Origin: Legionella erythra
GTDB lineage: Bacteria; Pseudomonadota; Gammaproteobacteria; Legionellales; Legionellaceae
DNA length: 64,000 bases
Assembly (NCBI RefSeq): GCF_001467615.1
Contig: NZ_LNYA01000028.1
Coordinates: 37,988-101,987 of the forward strand
Direction: 5' to 3'
Shown here: one piece after another, positions 37,600 through 46,167 of the stretch
Numbering within the stretch: position 1 is the stretch's first letter
Layout: each line of letters starts with the position of its first letter
Notes under the pieces: model-generated
Seen by the model: the letters and a program-made list of their open reading frames with translations, nothing else
What the model was told of the DNA's origin: nothing
Database searches by the model: none
Position numbers and translations under genes: made by a program

Positions 37600-38970
37600 T
37601 TATTCTGGTGTAAGGCCAACTGCAGGCAGGGTAATGATAACCTGTAAGCCGCCTTCTGTGCGATTTTTGGCGATAACGCTGCCGTTATGGAGGGCGATCG
37701 CCTGTTGAGCAATGGACAATCCCAGGCCATAACCGCCCGTTTTTTTCTCACGGGACGTGTCGACCCGATAAAAAGGATTAAAGATTTTATCCAGCTGATC
37801 CTGGGGTACTCCCGGCCCGCGGTCTTCAATGGTGATGAAGAGTAATGAGCGTTCATCGTTAAATGACAAAATGATAAACACTTCTTCATCTGCGGGTGAA
37901 TACCGTAAGGCATTACGAACAATGTTTTCAATAGCGCGGTGAACCAGACGTTCATCGACGCTTAACATAAAATGATCGACACGGGTAATGACGTGCACGC
38001 GCTGGCTGCCCGATTCAAAATTGGCGTCTTTCGCAATTTGCTGAAGCAAGACGGGCATGTCAACCGCTGAGGGATGCACTTCATTGACTGATTTATCGAG
38101 TCTTGCGAATTCAAGTATTTCGCCTATGAGCGTATTTAAACGCAGGCACTCCTCTTCCATGCGCGAGAAGGCTCCTTCTGCCTCAGGGCTTGATTTTTTT
38201 CGTCCAATCGCAATCGCTATCTGCAATCTGGCTAAAGGCGAGCGCAACTCATGGGAGATGTCCTGCAAAAGCCTTTCTTTGGAGTTCATGATGTTTTCCA
38301 ATTGCTCTGCCATGCGATCAAATTCACCACTTAATTCGGCAATTTCATCGCGGTGATGACCTTTAAAGCGGCCAACCCGGGTATTTAATTTACCTGTCGC
38401 GATTGATTTAGCGGCCATGCGCAATGACCTAAGTGGCTTGGTTAAATAAATCGACAGCAAATAGCAGATTAAACCGCTGATGAAAATAGCGATCAGGAGG
38501 CGCAGGGTCAACCCGGCCCAGGGAATTTGGACAAAATGAGCCAGAGGTTTTTCACTGACAGCGACCAAGCGGTAAGATTTGCCGGTGGTGGACAGGATTT
38601 CATGGCTGACAACGATGTCGCCAAATTTAAGCAAACCGTCATCGAGGCGTTGATTAACGAGTTCATCGGCAATGGTTTTAACAACGGGCGGCGGTGTCTG
38701 TGTGCTGATGATTTCACCGGTGCTGACCAAAAGGAAAAGCGTCATCTTTTTTGACATACCGGTTTGCTGCATCCATTGCGTTAATGCGGCGTGCTGTCCT
38801 GATTCAAACGTTGCCACCGCGGCATTGGCATAACTGTCCATAAAAACCTGTTCCCGGGCCGGTATGGAGGATTTCTGCGCAATTTCACTGGTTACCCACG
38901 CGGTAGTCAGAATAATCAGGCTCGAGGCTAACCAGAAGGTTAAGAAAATTTTCCAATACAGGCTACGCAT
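37600..38970 (-). CDS. cpxA: Envelope-stress sensor histidine kinase CpxA
   Basis: A 456-residue inner-membrane kinase. The first membrane helix is at residues 7-27, then a periplasmic sensor of about 125 residues, a second helix near 155-176 and a HAMP linker. The H-box is DISHELRSPLARLQ with phospho-accepting His240, followed by the ATP-binding N and G boxes (NIVRNALRYSP, EDRGPGVP, GGYGLGLSIA). The ATG at 38970 overlaps the cpxR stop by eight bases. In L. pneumophila CpxRA controls icm/dot and effector genes, so it may govern effectors in this genome too. Confidence 0.92.
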   Translation of the reverse strand: MRSLYWKIFLTFWLASSLIILTTAWVTSEIAQKSSIPAREQVFMDSYANAAVATFESGQHAALTQWMQQTGMSKKMTLFLLVSTGEIISTQTPPPVVKTIADELVNQRLDDGLLKFGDIVVSHEILSTTGKSYRLVAVSEKPLAHFVQIPWAGLTLRLLIAIFISGLICYLLSIYLTKPLRSLRMAAKSIATGKLNTRVGRFKGHHRDEIAELSGEFDRMAEQLENIMNSKERLLQDISHELRSPLARLQIAIAIGRKKSSPEAEGAFSRMEEECLRLNTLIGEILEFARLDKSVNEVHPSAVDMPVLLQQIAKDANFESGSQRVHVITRVDHFMLSVDERLVHRAIENIVRNALRYSPADEEVFIILSFNDERSLLFITIEDRGPGVPQDQLDKIFNPFYRVDTSREKKTGGYGLGLSIAQQAIALHNGSVIAKNRTEGGLQVIITLPAVGLTPE

Positions 38971-39643
38971 TAAACATGTATCCAAATCCGCGAACGGTTT
39001 TGACCAGCGGTTCACCCTGCGGGTTATCGCCCAGTTTGTTGCGAAGATTGCTGATGTGGACATCGATGCTGCGATCGTAGGCCGTGTATTTTCTGCCTAA
39101 GGCATATTCCGTCAGTTCTTCTTTGGAGAATGCCTGACCCGGTGATTTAATCAGCATTTCAAGAATGTTGAATTCGGCATTGGTCAGCTCCATCGGCGCG
39201 CCTTGATAAGTGACGATGCGCTTTGAACAATCCACAACGATGTCATGGTGTTCGATAACCGGCCTGTGAGTGGGCATTTTTTGCGTGCGGCGCAAAATGG
39301 CCCTCAAGCGGGCGACCAGTTCGCGCGGATTACAGGGTTTCGGCAAATAATCATCGGCGCCGATTTCAAGCCCGACGATGCGATCGATGTCATCGCCGCG
39401 GGCGGTTAACATCAGAACCGGGGTTTGCACGTGTTCGCGAATGGCTTTGAGAACTTCAAAACCGTTTAATTTGGGAAGCATGACATCCAGAATAATGGCA
39501 TCAAAGCTTTGATTTACTGCCCGTTTCACGGCGTTTTCGCCATCATGAACGCAGACGACATGAAACCCTTCAGGCTCCAGGTACTGAACAAGCAGGTCGG
39601 TCAGTTCGGTATCATCATCAACAATTAAGATATTATTGTTCAT
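38963..39643 (-). CDS. cpxR: Response regulator CpxR
   Basis: An OmpR-family regulator of 226 residues. The receiver domain has the acidic triad DDD at residues 9-11, phospho-acceptor Asp53 in ILDVMLPKLNG, and Lys in DDYLPKPCNPRELVARLRAILRR. That last block and the C-terminal DNA-binding RSIDVHISNLRNKLGD closely match E. coli CpxR. It overlaps corC by four bases upstream and cpxA by eight downstream, placing the pair inside the phoH-ybeY-corC operon. Confidence 0.95.
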   Translation of the reverse strand: MNNNILIVDDDTELTDLLVQYLEPEGFHVVCVHDGENAVKRAVNQSFDAIILDVMLPKLNGFEVLKAIREHVQTPVLMLTARGDDIDRIVGLEIGADDYLPKPCNPRELVARLRAILRRTQKMPTHRPVIEHHDIVVDCSKRIVTYQGAPMELTNAEFNILEMLIKSPGQAFSKEELTEYALGRKYTAYDRSIDVHISNLRNKLGDNPQGEPLVKTVRGFGYMFNA

Positions 39644-40521
39644 TTCACTCGTTGTCCTGGTAATGGTTCGTGTTCAAATGCAGCGCGTTTGTCATAGCAA
39701 GCCAGCAGTTTAATGCGGCGCGCGTCAGCATTTATCACCTTAAACTCAAAATCGTCGATGGTCGTCACTTCGCCACGCTTGGGTAAATAACCAAAACTGG
39801 CCATGACGATGCCGCCAATGGTATCGTACGATTCGTCGCTGAAACTGGCATGAAGTTGCTCATTAAATTCTTCAATGGGTGTATGGGCTTTAACAATGTA
39901 TTGCGCATCCCCATGCTCTTTAATATAAGCTTCTTCATCAATATCAAATTCATCTTCAATATCACCGATAATCTGCTCGATAATATCTTCAATCGTCACA
40001 AAACCGCTAACGCCGCCGTACTCATCGACAACAAGAGCCATATGGTTTCGATTTGTACGAAATTCGCTAAGCAACAAATCCAGACGCTTGCTTTCTGGAA
40101 CGAAGGTAGCTGTGCGAACAATGTCGTTTAAATCAAACTCACTATTATTTTGCGCCTGATACCTTAACAAATCCTTAGCATGCAAAATTCCGATGATTTC
40201 ATCGGGGTGATCCCCTGTCACTGGAAAGCGTGAATGGCCTGAGCTGGTTACGGTTTCTATGACTTGTTTCAAGCTGTCATTCTGGGAAATGCTGGTCATT
40301 TGTTTTTTGGGCAACATGATATCCCGGACACGCATTTGTGAAAACTGGATGACGCCTTCGATCATGCCCAGTGTTTCTGAGTCAATCAACGCACGGATCT
40401 GCGCATCACGCAACAGGCTGATTAACTCCTCTTTATTTCTCGGCTCCAGTTGTAAAAATTGTTTTAAGCGTATAAACCAGGAGCTGTTTTCGTCCTCTTT
40501 ACTCAAGGTGATTATCCTCAT
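39640..40521 (-). CDS. corC: CorC/YbeX CBS-domain protein
   Basis: Linked in E. coli to magnesium/cobalt efflux and ribosome function. The 293 residues contain two CBS domains (about residues 70-195: VRDIMLPKKQMTSI, VTGDHPDEIIGILHAKDLL, VVDEYGGVSGFVTIEDIIEQIIGDIEDEFD) and a C-terminal transporter-associated CorC_HlyC domain. Start choice is open. The ATG at 40521 has no Shine-Dalgarno. A TTG at 40506 has GAGGA eight bases before it and overlaps the ybeY stop. Either way translation is coupled to ybeY. In E. coli lnt comes next; here cpxR takes that place. Confidence 0.92.
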   Translation of the reverse strand: MRIITLSKEDENSSWFIRLKQFLQLEPRNKEELISLLRDAQIRALIDSETLGMIEGVIQFSQMRVRDIMLPKKQMTSISQNDSLKQVIETVTSSGHSRFPVTGDHPDEIIGILHAKDLLRYQAQNNSEFDLNDIVRTATFVPESKRLDLLLSEFRTNRNHMALVVDEYGGVSGFVTIEDIIEQIIGDIEDEFDIDEEAYIKEHGDAQYIVKAHTPIEEFNEQLHASFSDESYDTIGGIVMASFGYLPKRGEVTTIDDFEFKVINADARRIKLLACYDKRAAFEHEPLPGQRVK

Positions 40522-40975
40522 CAAGATAAGGGTTGGTAAATCCTATTGCTGCCAACAGGCTGATTTCCTGAGCCTGCATGATGCGGGCATCGTCCTCTTC
40601 AATGTGATCAAAACCCAATAAATGCAATACTCCATGGATGACAATATGAGCCCAGTGAAAATCCAGGGCTTTGTTTAATTCCTGACTTTCAACCAATAAA
40701 ACGGCAGGGCAGACAATGACATCCCCAAGCAAAGGGTAATCCATGGCAATAGCGGCGGGTATATTGGATGGAAAGGCCAGCACATTGGTGGTTTTATGCT
40801 GTTTCCTGTAGGTTGAGTTCAAGTCCATCATTTCCTCAGGGCTGACCAGACGCAGGGTTAATTCAGCCTTTTCCCGGTGTGCCTTAAGTGGTAGTTCGGC
40901 ATAGGAAATTAAACAGGCTTCGTTGATGGGTAACGGGTCTTCGCAGGCTATTTGAAGATCGATGACATAATTCAT
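40499..40975 (-). CDS. ybeY: Endoribonuclease YbeY
   Basis: A metal-dependent RNase acting in 16S rRNA 3'-end maturation and ribosome quality control. The 158 residues carry the zinc site HGVLHLLGFDH near residue 115. MMDLNSTYRKQHKTTNVLAFP near residue 55 is the family substrate strand. It overlaps phoH by four bases and corC downstream. Confidence 0.96.
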   Translation of the reverse strand: MNYVIDLQIACEDPLPINEACLISYAELPLKAHREKAELTLRLVSPEEMMDLNSTYRKQHKTTNVLAFPSNIPAAIAMDYPLLGDVIVCPAVLLVESQELNKALDFHWAHIVIHGVLHLLGFDHIEEDDARIMQAQEISLLAAIGFTNPYLDEDNHLE

Positions 40976-41925
40976 GATTTGCTTTCCTTTGACGACGCTT
41001 CATAGCAATCAACGATGCGGGAAACGAGCGGATGGCGCACCACTTCACGGCTAGTGAAGGTATGAATGCCAATGCTGTCAATGTCTTTAAGGATTTTTAC
41101 GGCATGAATAAGGCCGGATTGGATGCCTTTGGGCAAATCCGTTTGGGTCATGTCACCGGTGATAACGGCCTTGGAGCCAAAGCCCATACGGGTTAAAAAC
41201 ATTTTCATCTGCGCCACGGTGGTATTTTGCGCTTCATCAAGAATAATAAACGCTTCGTTCAGTGTGCGGCCACGCATGAAGGCTAAAGGCAGAATTTCAA
41301 TCACATCGCTCTGGATGAGTTTTTGCGCCTCTTTAAAACCGATCATTTCATAGAGAGAATCATAAATGGGCCGCAGGTAGGGCAAGACTTTCTCAACTAA
41401 GTCACCGGGCAAAAACCCGAGTTTCTCACCGGCTTCGACGGCGGGTCTTACAAAGACAAGTTTTTGTACCTCACCTTTTTCAAAGGCTTCAATAGCCTTG
41501 GATACAGCAAGGTAGGTTTTGCCGGTACCGGCAGGGCCTATGGCAAAGGTGATGTCATGACGGTTGATGCTTTCCAAATACTCAACCTGTTTGCTGTTTT
41601 TGGCAAGAATGGATTTTCGGCTTAATTTAACTGGGTGATTCATAACCGTTTGCGGTTCCTCATCTTGAATTAGTGGTAATACCATTTCACTGGCAATAGG
41701 TTTATCTGATACCCGGTACAATTGCTGAAGGACCTGTTCCGCTTTCGACAGATTCCCAAGGGAGGGGCCTGAAAGAAAGATCTGGTCATGGGCAACGCGT
41801 ACAGACAGATTGAAATGGCGTTCGAGAAGGGTAATGTTTTCATGCAGGGTACCACATATATTAGCAAGGCGTTTCATAGTTAAACGTGGCAGGGAAACCT
41901 TTTTAATCTGTAGTGTACTGCTCAA
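40972..41925 (-). CDS. ybeZ: PhoH-like ATPase YbeZ
   Basis: A 317-residue P-loop ATPase thought to assist YbeY in RNA processing. Walker A is GPAGTGKTYLAVSKA near residue 130, Walker B is FIILDEAQNT near 225, and FVRPAVEAGEKLGFLPGD lies between. The N-terminal third is a KH-like RNA-binding region. It heads the ybeZ-ybeY-corC-cpxR-cpxA run. miaB, which often precedes ybeZ, is absent here. A divergent PHP gene lies 149 bases away. Confidence 0.95.
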   Translation of the reverse strand: MSSTLQIKKVSLPRLTMKRLANICGTLHENITLLERHFNLSVRVAHDQIFLSGPSLGNLSKAEQVLQQLYRVSDKPIASEMVLPLIQDEEPQTVMNHPVKLSRKSILAKNSKQVEYLESINRHDITFAIGPAGTGKTYLAVSKAIEAFEKGEVQKLVFVRPAVEAGEKLGFLPGDLVEKVLPYLRPIYDSLYEMIGFKEAQKLIQSDVIEILPLAFMRGRTLNEAFIILDEAQNTTVAQMKMFLTRMGFGSKAVITGDMTQTDLPKGIQSGLIHAVKILKDIDSIGIHTFTSREVVRHPLVSRIVDCYEASSKESKS

Positions 41926-42015
41926 TGTTAGTTAATTGAAAATAAGTGACTCTGATTAAAGGATAGTTCATAACGGTGTTTATCTGCAAGTCAGAATGTG
42001 AATAACATGTAACTG

Positions 42016-42024
42016 TGATATAAT
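42016..42024 (+). promoter_or_regulatory. Extended -10 promoter ahead of the PHP gene
   Basis: TGATATAAT is a perfect extended -10 element (TGnTATAAT), which does not need a good -35 box; none is seen. It lies 50 bases before the GTG start at 42075. Confidence 0.6.
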
Positions 42025-42074
42025 AAACCATTTTACTCCATTCTTTCTGTAAAAAAGAGACTCAAGGTGAATCC

Positions 42075-42929
42075 GTGTCGTTAGGTCCCAATTCTTTAAT
42101 TATTGATCTGCATTGCCACAGCCATTATTCGGATGGACTGCATAGCCCGGACGAATTAATCAATCAATCAGTCGCGGTGGGCGTACGTCTTTTAGCGTTG
42201 ACTGATCATGACACGGTAGCCGGGTTGCCGGCCTTGCATGAGGCGGCTAGTCAGCACGCTTCGCTTACCGTGATTAATGGCATCGAGCTTAGCACGCGCT
42301 GGAAAAAATACGATATCCATATTGTGGGCTTAAGGATTGATCCGCAGCATCCCGAGTTAATCAAACTCAATGAAAAACAAAACGAAAGCCGAATCAGCCG
42401 CGCCCATGAAATTGGCCAGCGTCTGGCGTTGGCCGGCATTGACAAGGCTTACCAAAAAGCCTGTGATTTAGCCGGACATGAACGGGTAGGGCGACCTCAT
42501 TTTGCTCAGGTGCTCGTCGATGAAGGCTTGGCTGTGGACCGGCAGGCGGCGTTTAAACGCTTTCTTGGCCGGGGACGCATGGCCTATATTCCAACCCCCT
42601 GGTTGTCGATTCCCGAGGCGGTTGCCGGTATTATGAACGCCGGCGGGGAAGCGGTTCTGGCTCATCCCTTAAAATACAATTTAACCCGTACCCGTCTGCA
42701 TGAACTGATCAATGAATTCAAGTCAGCGGGCGGTACAGGTATTGAAGTCGTATCCGGTGAAATGACGGTGACTCAGGTTCAGGAAATGGCAGGATTGGCG
42801 CTTCGCTACGAATTGCTGGCCTCTTCCGGCTCGGATTACCACGGCGCCCAGGTATCGCGTATTTCCCTTGGACGCCAGCGTCAACTCCCGCTAAACTGTA
42901 CGCCTATATGGCAACAATGGACAATTTGA
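42075..42929 (+). CDS. rnm: PHP-domain phosphoesterase, RNase AM-like (YciV/TrpH)
   Basis: A 284-residue metal-dependent phosphoesterase. DLHCHSHYSDGLHSPDELI at residues 11-29 and LALTDHDTVAG near residue 40 are PHP metal-binding motifs. VLAHPLKYN near 198 and SSGSDYHG near 260 are the later ones. The E. coli homologue (RNase AM) trims 5' ends of rRNA and degrades pAp-type substrates. The GTG start at 42075 follows AAGGTGA. Next to yciO as in E. coli, where the order yciV-yciO-yciQ/trp region is similar. Confidence 0.88.
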   Translation: MSLGPNSLIIDLHCHSHYSDGLHSPDELINQSVAVGVRLLALTDHDTVAGLPALHEAASQHASLTVINGIELSTRWKKYDIHIVGLRIDPQHPELIKLNEKQNESRISRAHEIGQRLALAGIDKAYQKACDLAGHERVGRPHFAQVLVDEGLAVDRQAAFKRFLGRGRMAYIPTPWLSIPEAVAGIMNAGGEAVLAHPLKYNLTRTRLHELINEFKSAGGTGIEVVSGEMTVTQVQEMAGLALRYELLASSGSDYHGAQVSRISLGRQRQLPLNCTPIWQQWTI

Positions 42930-42941
42930 CAGGGGATATGA

Positions 42942-43562
42942 ATGAGTCAGTTTTTTGCTATACATCCTGATAATCCACAGGCCCGGCTATTGAGAAAAGC
43001 GGCTAATCTGATTGAAGAAGGCGGTATTCTGGTTTATCCCACGGATTCAGGGTATGCCTTAGGCTGCAGACTGGGTAATAAAGCCGCCCTGGAACGTATA
43101 CGCAAGTTAAGGCAACTCGATAAAAATCATAACATGACGCTGGTGTGCCGTGACCTGTCGCAACTGGGCACGTATGCGCGTGTGACGAACCCCATTTTCA
43201 GGCTGCTGAAGGCATTTACGCCGGGCTCTTATACTTTTATCCTGAATGCAACCCATGAAGTGCCGCGTTTGATGCTGCACCCCAAACGAAAAACCCTGGG
43301 TCTGCGGGTGCCCGACAACACGATTACTCTGGCCTTGCTTGAACATCTGGAAACGCCGATTATGAGCACCACCCTGATTCTGCCCGGAGCCAATGCCCCT
43401 TTGGGTCAACCGGAAGCCATTCAGGATTTATTGGGCAATCAGGTCGATTTGATTATTGATGGCGGAAATTGCGGTTATGAACCCACCACCGTTGTTGATT
43501 TAACCGGCGATTACCCAGTCATTCTACGTGAAGGGAAAGGGGACCCTGAACCTTTTAAATGA
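42942..43562 (+). CDS. yciO: YciO, Sua5/YrdC-family protein
   Basis: A 206-residue protein with the YrdC fold. GGILVYPTDSGYALGC near residue 27 and RKLRQLDKNHNMTLVC near 50 form the RNA/nucleotide-binding groove, with LGLRVPDN near 115 and IIDGG near 165. It lacks the C-terminal Sua5 domain. The YciO branch is distinct from the TsaC branch that makes threonylcarbamoyl-AMP for tRNA; its own activity is weaker and its role unclear. It lies between rnm and trpS. Confidence 0.9.
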   Translation: MSQFFAIHPDNPQARLLRKAANLIEEGGILVYPTDSGYALGCRLGNKAALERIRKLRQLDKNHNMTLVCRDLSQLGTYARVTNPIFRLLKAFTPGSYTFILNATHEVPRLMLHPKRKTLGLRVPDNTITLALLEHLETPIMSTTLILPGANAPLGQPEAIQDLLGNQVDLIIDGGNCGYEPTTVVDLTGDYPVILREGKGDPEPFK

Positions 43563-43584
43563 TAATCAACAATTGAGGAACTCG

Positions 43585-44799
43585 ATGTCAGCCTTGTTTA
43601 GTGCGAGTAAACGTGTAGTCTCTGGCATGCGTGCCAGTGGTCGTCTTCATCTTGGACACTACCATGGTGTGATTAAAAACTGGTTGAAGTTGCAGCACCA
43701 GTATGATTGTTATTTTTTTGTGGCCGATTGGCATGGGTTAACAACCCGTTACGATGAGCCCGGGTTTATTGAAACCATTCTTTGGGATATGGTCATTGAC
43801 TGGTTAGCCTGTGGCATTAACCCCAGCCTGTCTAAAATTTTTATCCAGTCCTGGGTGCCTGAGCATGCTGAGCTTCACCTGCTTTTATCGATGATTACGC
43901 CGCTGGGTTGGCTTGAGCGGGTGCCCACATTTAAAGATCAACAGGAAAAGCTGCATGATAAGGATTTGGCGACTTATGGGTTTCTCGGCTACCCACTGCT
44001 GCAGAGCGCCGATGTGTTACTGTACAAAGCGGATTATGTACCGGTCGGTGAAGATCAGGTGGCTCACATTGAATTAACCCGTGAAGTGGCACGCCGTTTT
44101 AATCATATTTACGGCCGTGAACCGAATTTCGAAGCCCTGGCCATGGAAGGCATCAAGAAAATGGGCAAGAAAAACGGTAGCCTTTATACGGAATTACGCC
44201 GTCAGTTTCAACAGGATGGCGATCATGAATCCTTAAACACCGCCAAAGCTCTGCTTGCCAATCAGCATAACCTGTCCCTGGGTGATAAAGAGCGTTTACT
44301 GGGCTATCTGGATGGGTCAGGGAAAATCATCTTGCCTGAACCGCAACCCCTGTTAACCGAAACATCCAAAATGCCAGGCATAGATGGACAAAAAATGTCC
44401 AAATCTTATAATAACACCATTAGTCTTCGGGAAGAGCCTGAGCAGGTTGAGAAAAAAATACTGACCATGCCAACCGATCCTGCGCGGGTGAAGCGTACGG
44501 ATCCGGGCGAACCTGAAAAATGCCCCGTCTGGCAATTACACAAAATTTATTCCTCCGATGAGGTGAAGGCCTGGGTACAAACGGGCTGCCGCACGGCCGG
44601 TATTGGCTGCATCGAATGCAAGCGCCCGGTGGTTGATGCTATTCACCAGGAGTTAAAACCTATTCAGACGGCAATTAAGGAATTTGAAGAGGATTTAGGC
44701 TCTGTAAAACGCATCGTCGCCGACGGCAGTGAAGCGGCAAGGGAAGAGGCTAATAAAACGTTAAATGATGTCCGGGAAGTGATAGGGCTGGATTATTGA
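43585..44799 (+). CDS. trpS: Tryptophan-tRNA ligase with iron-sulfur cysteine motif
   Basis: Charges tRNA-Trp. The 404-residue class I enzyme has the HIGH-like LHLGHYHG near residue 20 and KMSKS as GQKMSKSYNN near 268. It is longer than the usual 330-residue enzyme. Four cysteines at 313, 335, 342 and 345 (C-x21-C-x6-C-x2-C) closely match the 4Fe-4S site described for the Thermotoga maritima enzyme (C-x22-C-x6-C-x2-C). The ATG at 43585 has GAGGA about six bases ahead; the upstream frame overlaps yciO and is not needed. Its stop overlaps the scpA ATG. Confidence 0.95.
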   Translation: MSALFSASKRVVSGMRASGRLHLGHYHGVIKNWLKLQHQYDCYFFVADWHGLTTRYDEPGFIETILWDMVIDWLACGINPSLSKIFIQSWVPEHAELHLLLSMITPLGWLERVPTFKDQQEKLHDKDLATYGFLGYPLLQSADVLLYKADYVPVGEDQVAHIELTREVARRFNHIYGREPNFEALAMEGIKKMGKKNGSLYTELRRQFQQDGDHESLNTAKALLANQHNLSLGDKERLLGYLDGSGKIILPEPQPLLTETSKMPGIDGQKMSKSYNNTISLREEPEQVEKKILTMPTDPARVKRTDPGEPEKCPVWQLHKIYSSDEVKAWVQTGCRTAGIGCIECKRPVVDAIHQELKPIQTAIKEFEEDLGSVKRIVADGSEAAREEANKTLNDVREVIGLDY

Positions 44800-45605
44800 T
44801 GGATGCGATGCTGGCGGATACCCCTGCACCGGCTCTGGCTTTTATCAGCGGTAAGCCGTTTACCGAGATGCCGGCGGATCTGTTTATTCCGCCCGATGCG
44901 TTGGAAATCCTGCTGGACAGCTTTTCAGGCCCATTGGATTTGTTGCTTTACCTTATCCGCCGGCAGAACATCGACATCCTTGATATCCCCATTGCCCATA
45001 TTACCCGGCAATACATACAGTATATTCAACTCATTGAAACGACCCGCCTTGAACTGGCCGCTGACTACCTGGTCATGGCGGCCATGCTCGCTGAAATCAA
45101 ATCCCGCTGCCTGTTGCCGCCAACGCCTCATGCGGAGGATGAGGCAGAAGAGGATCCGCGCATGGTGCTGGTGCGTAAACTGAAAGCCTATGAAGAAATG
45201 AAAATGGCGTCAGAAAGTCTCGATGAACTGCCGCGTTGCGAACGGGATTATTTTCGTGTCCAGATTTCGGCAACAGGCCTTACGGTGATGACCATCCATC
45301 CTGATGTTGAACTGGCTTCATTACCGGAAATCATGCGGCAATTGGCTGAAAAACAAGGCCATCAACTCAACCATCACATCAGCCGTGAACAATTATCGGT
45401 ACGTGAGCGGATGACGATGGTTCTTGACCGCTTAAGCCAGGAAAAAACCCTGCTGTTTTCCCGTCTCTTTTCAGCGACAGAAGGGCGTATGGGATTGACC
45501 GTCAGCCTGTTGGCCGTCCTTGAACTGGCAAGGCAGTCCTTGATAATCATTAATCAGGGCATCCTTTATGGCCCGATTCATATTATGGCGGTAGACCATG
45601 GATAA
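44799..45605 (+). CDS. scpA: Segregation and condensation protein A
   Basis: The kleisin subunit that bridges SMC ATPases in chromosome condensation. Of 268 residues, the N-terminal domain shows FSGPLDLLLYLIRRQNIDILDIPIAHIT near residue 45, the SMC-neck binding helix, with AADYLVMAAMLAEIKSRCLLP near 90. A C-terminal winged-helix domain ends at VSLLAVLELARQSLI. ATG 44799 overlaps the trpS stop by one base, and the 3' end overlaps scpB by eight. Presence of ScpAB in a gammaproteobacterium usually means an SMC rather than a MukB system. Confidence 0.94.
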   Translation: MDAMLADTPAPALAFISGKPFTEMPADLFIPPDALEILLDSFSGPLDLLLYLIRRQNIDILDIPIAHITRQYIQYIQLIETTRLELAADYLVMAAMLAEIKSRCLLPPTPHAEDEAEEDPRMVLVRKLKAYEEMKMASESLDELPRCERDYFRVQISATGLTVMTIHPDVELASLPEIMRQLAEKQGHQLNHHISREQLSVRERMTMVLDRLSQEKTLLFSRLFSATEGRMGLTVSLLAVLELARQSLIIINQGILYGPIHIMAVDHG

Positions 45606-46167
45606 TCAGCAATTAAAAGCTATCCTTGAAGCCTTATTGATGAGTTCCCCGGATGCATTGAGCATGCAACAGTTGCTTTCTGTATTCAATGAGTGGGAAA
45701 ATCCTGGCCTTGAACGTATGGAGCAGGCGCTTTTGAGTCTGAAACAGGATTACAGCGAGAGGGGAATAGAGCTGACACAGGTAGCAAGCGGCTACTGTTT
45801 TCAAACCAAAGCAAAATATGCTCACTGGATAAGCCGCCTCAAGGCGGAAAAGCCGGCTAAATATTCGCGCGCCTTGTTGGAAACCTTAGCCATTATTGCT
45901 TACAAACAACCCGTAACACGGGCCGATATCGAGGATATTCGAGGGGTTGCCGTCAGCAGTTCCATGTTAAGAACTTTATTGGAGCGGGAGTGGGTTCGCG
46001 TAGCCGGGCATCGTGATGTGCCAGGCAAACCTGCCGTGTATGTCACAACCAAAGCGTTTCTGGATTATTTTAATTTAAGAAGCCTTGACGAATTGCCTTC
46101 CCTGAGTATAACGGAGGATATGCCCCTCCCCACCCGCAACGAATCAGTAGAAGAGTGTGTAGAATAA
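45598..46167 (+). CDS. scpB: Segregation and condensation protein B
   Basis: The dimeric partner of ScpA in SMC-ScpAB. The 189 residues hold two winged-helix domains: MDNQQLKAILEALLMSSPDALS at the start, and YSRALLETLAIIAYKQPVTRADIEDIRGV near residue 90, the family signature. It ends at the base before the rluB start codon, as part of the common scpA-scpB-rluB order. Confidence 0.94.
   Translation: MDNQQLKAILEALLMSSPDALSMQQLLSVFNEWENPGLERMEQALLSLKQDYSERGIELTQVASGYCFQTKAKYAHWISRLKAEKPAKYSRALLETLAIIAYKQPVTRADIEDIRGVAVSSSMLRTLLEREWVRVAGHRDVPGKPAVYVTTKAFLDYFNLRSLDELPSLSITEDMPLPTRNESVEECVE

Noticed and set aside
37557..37955. 132-codon frame partly upstream of the cpxA stop on the same strand
   Set aside because: It lies in another frame of the conserved kinase domain and has no start signal.
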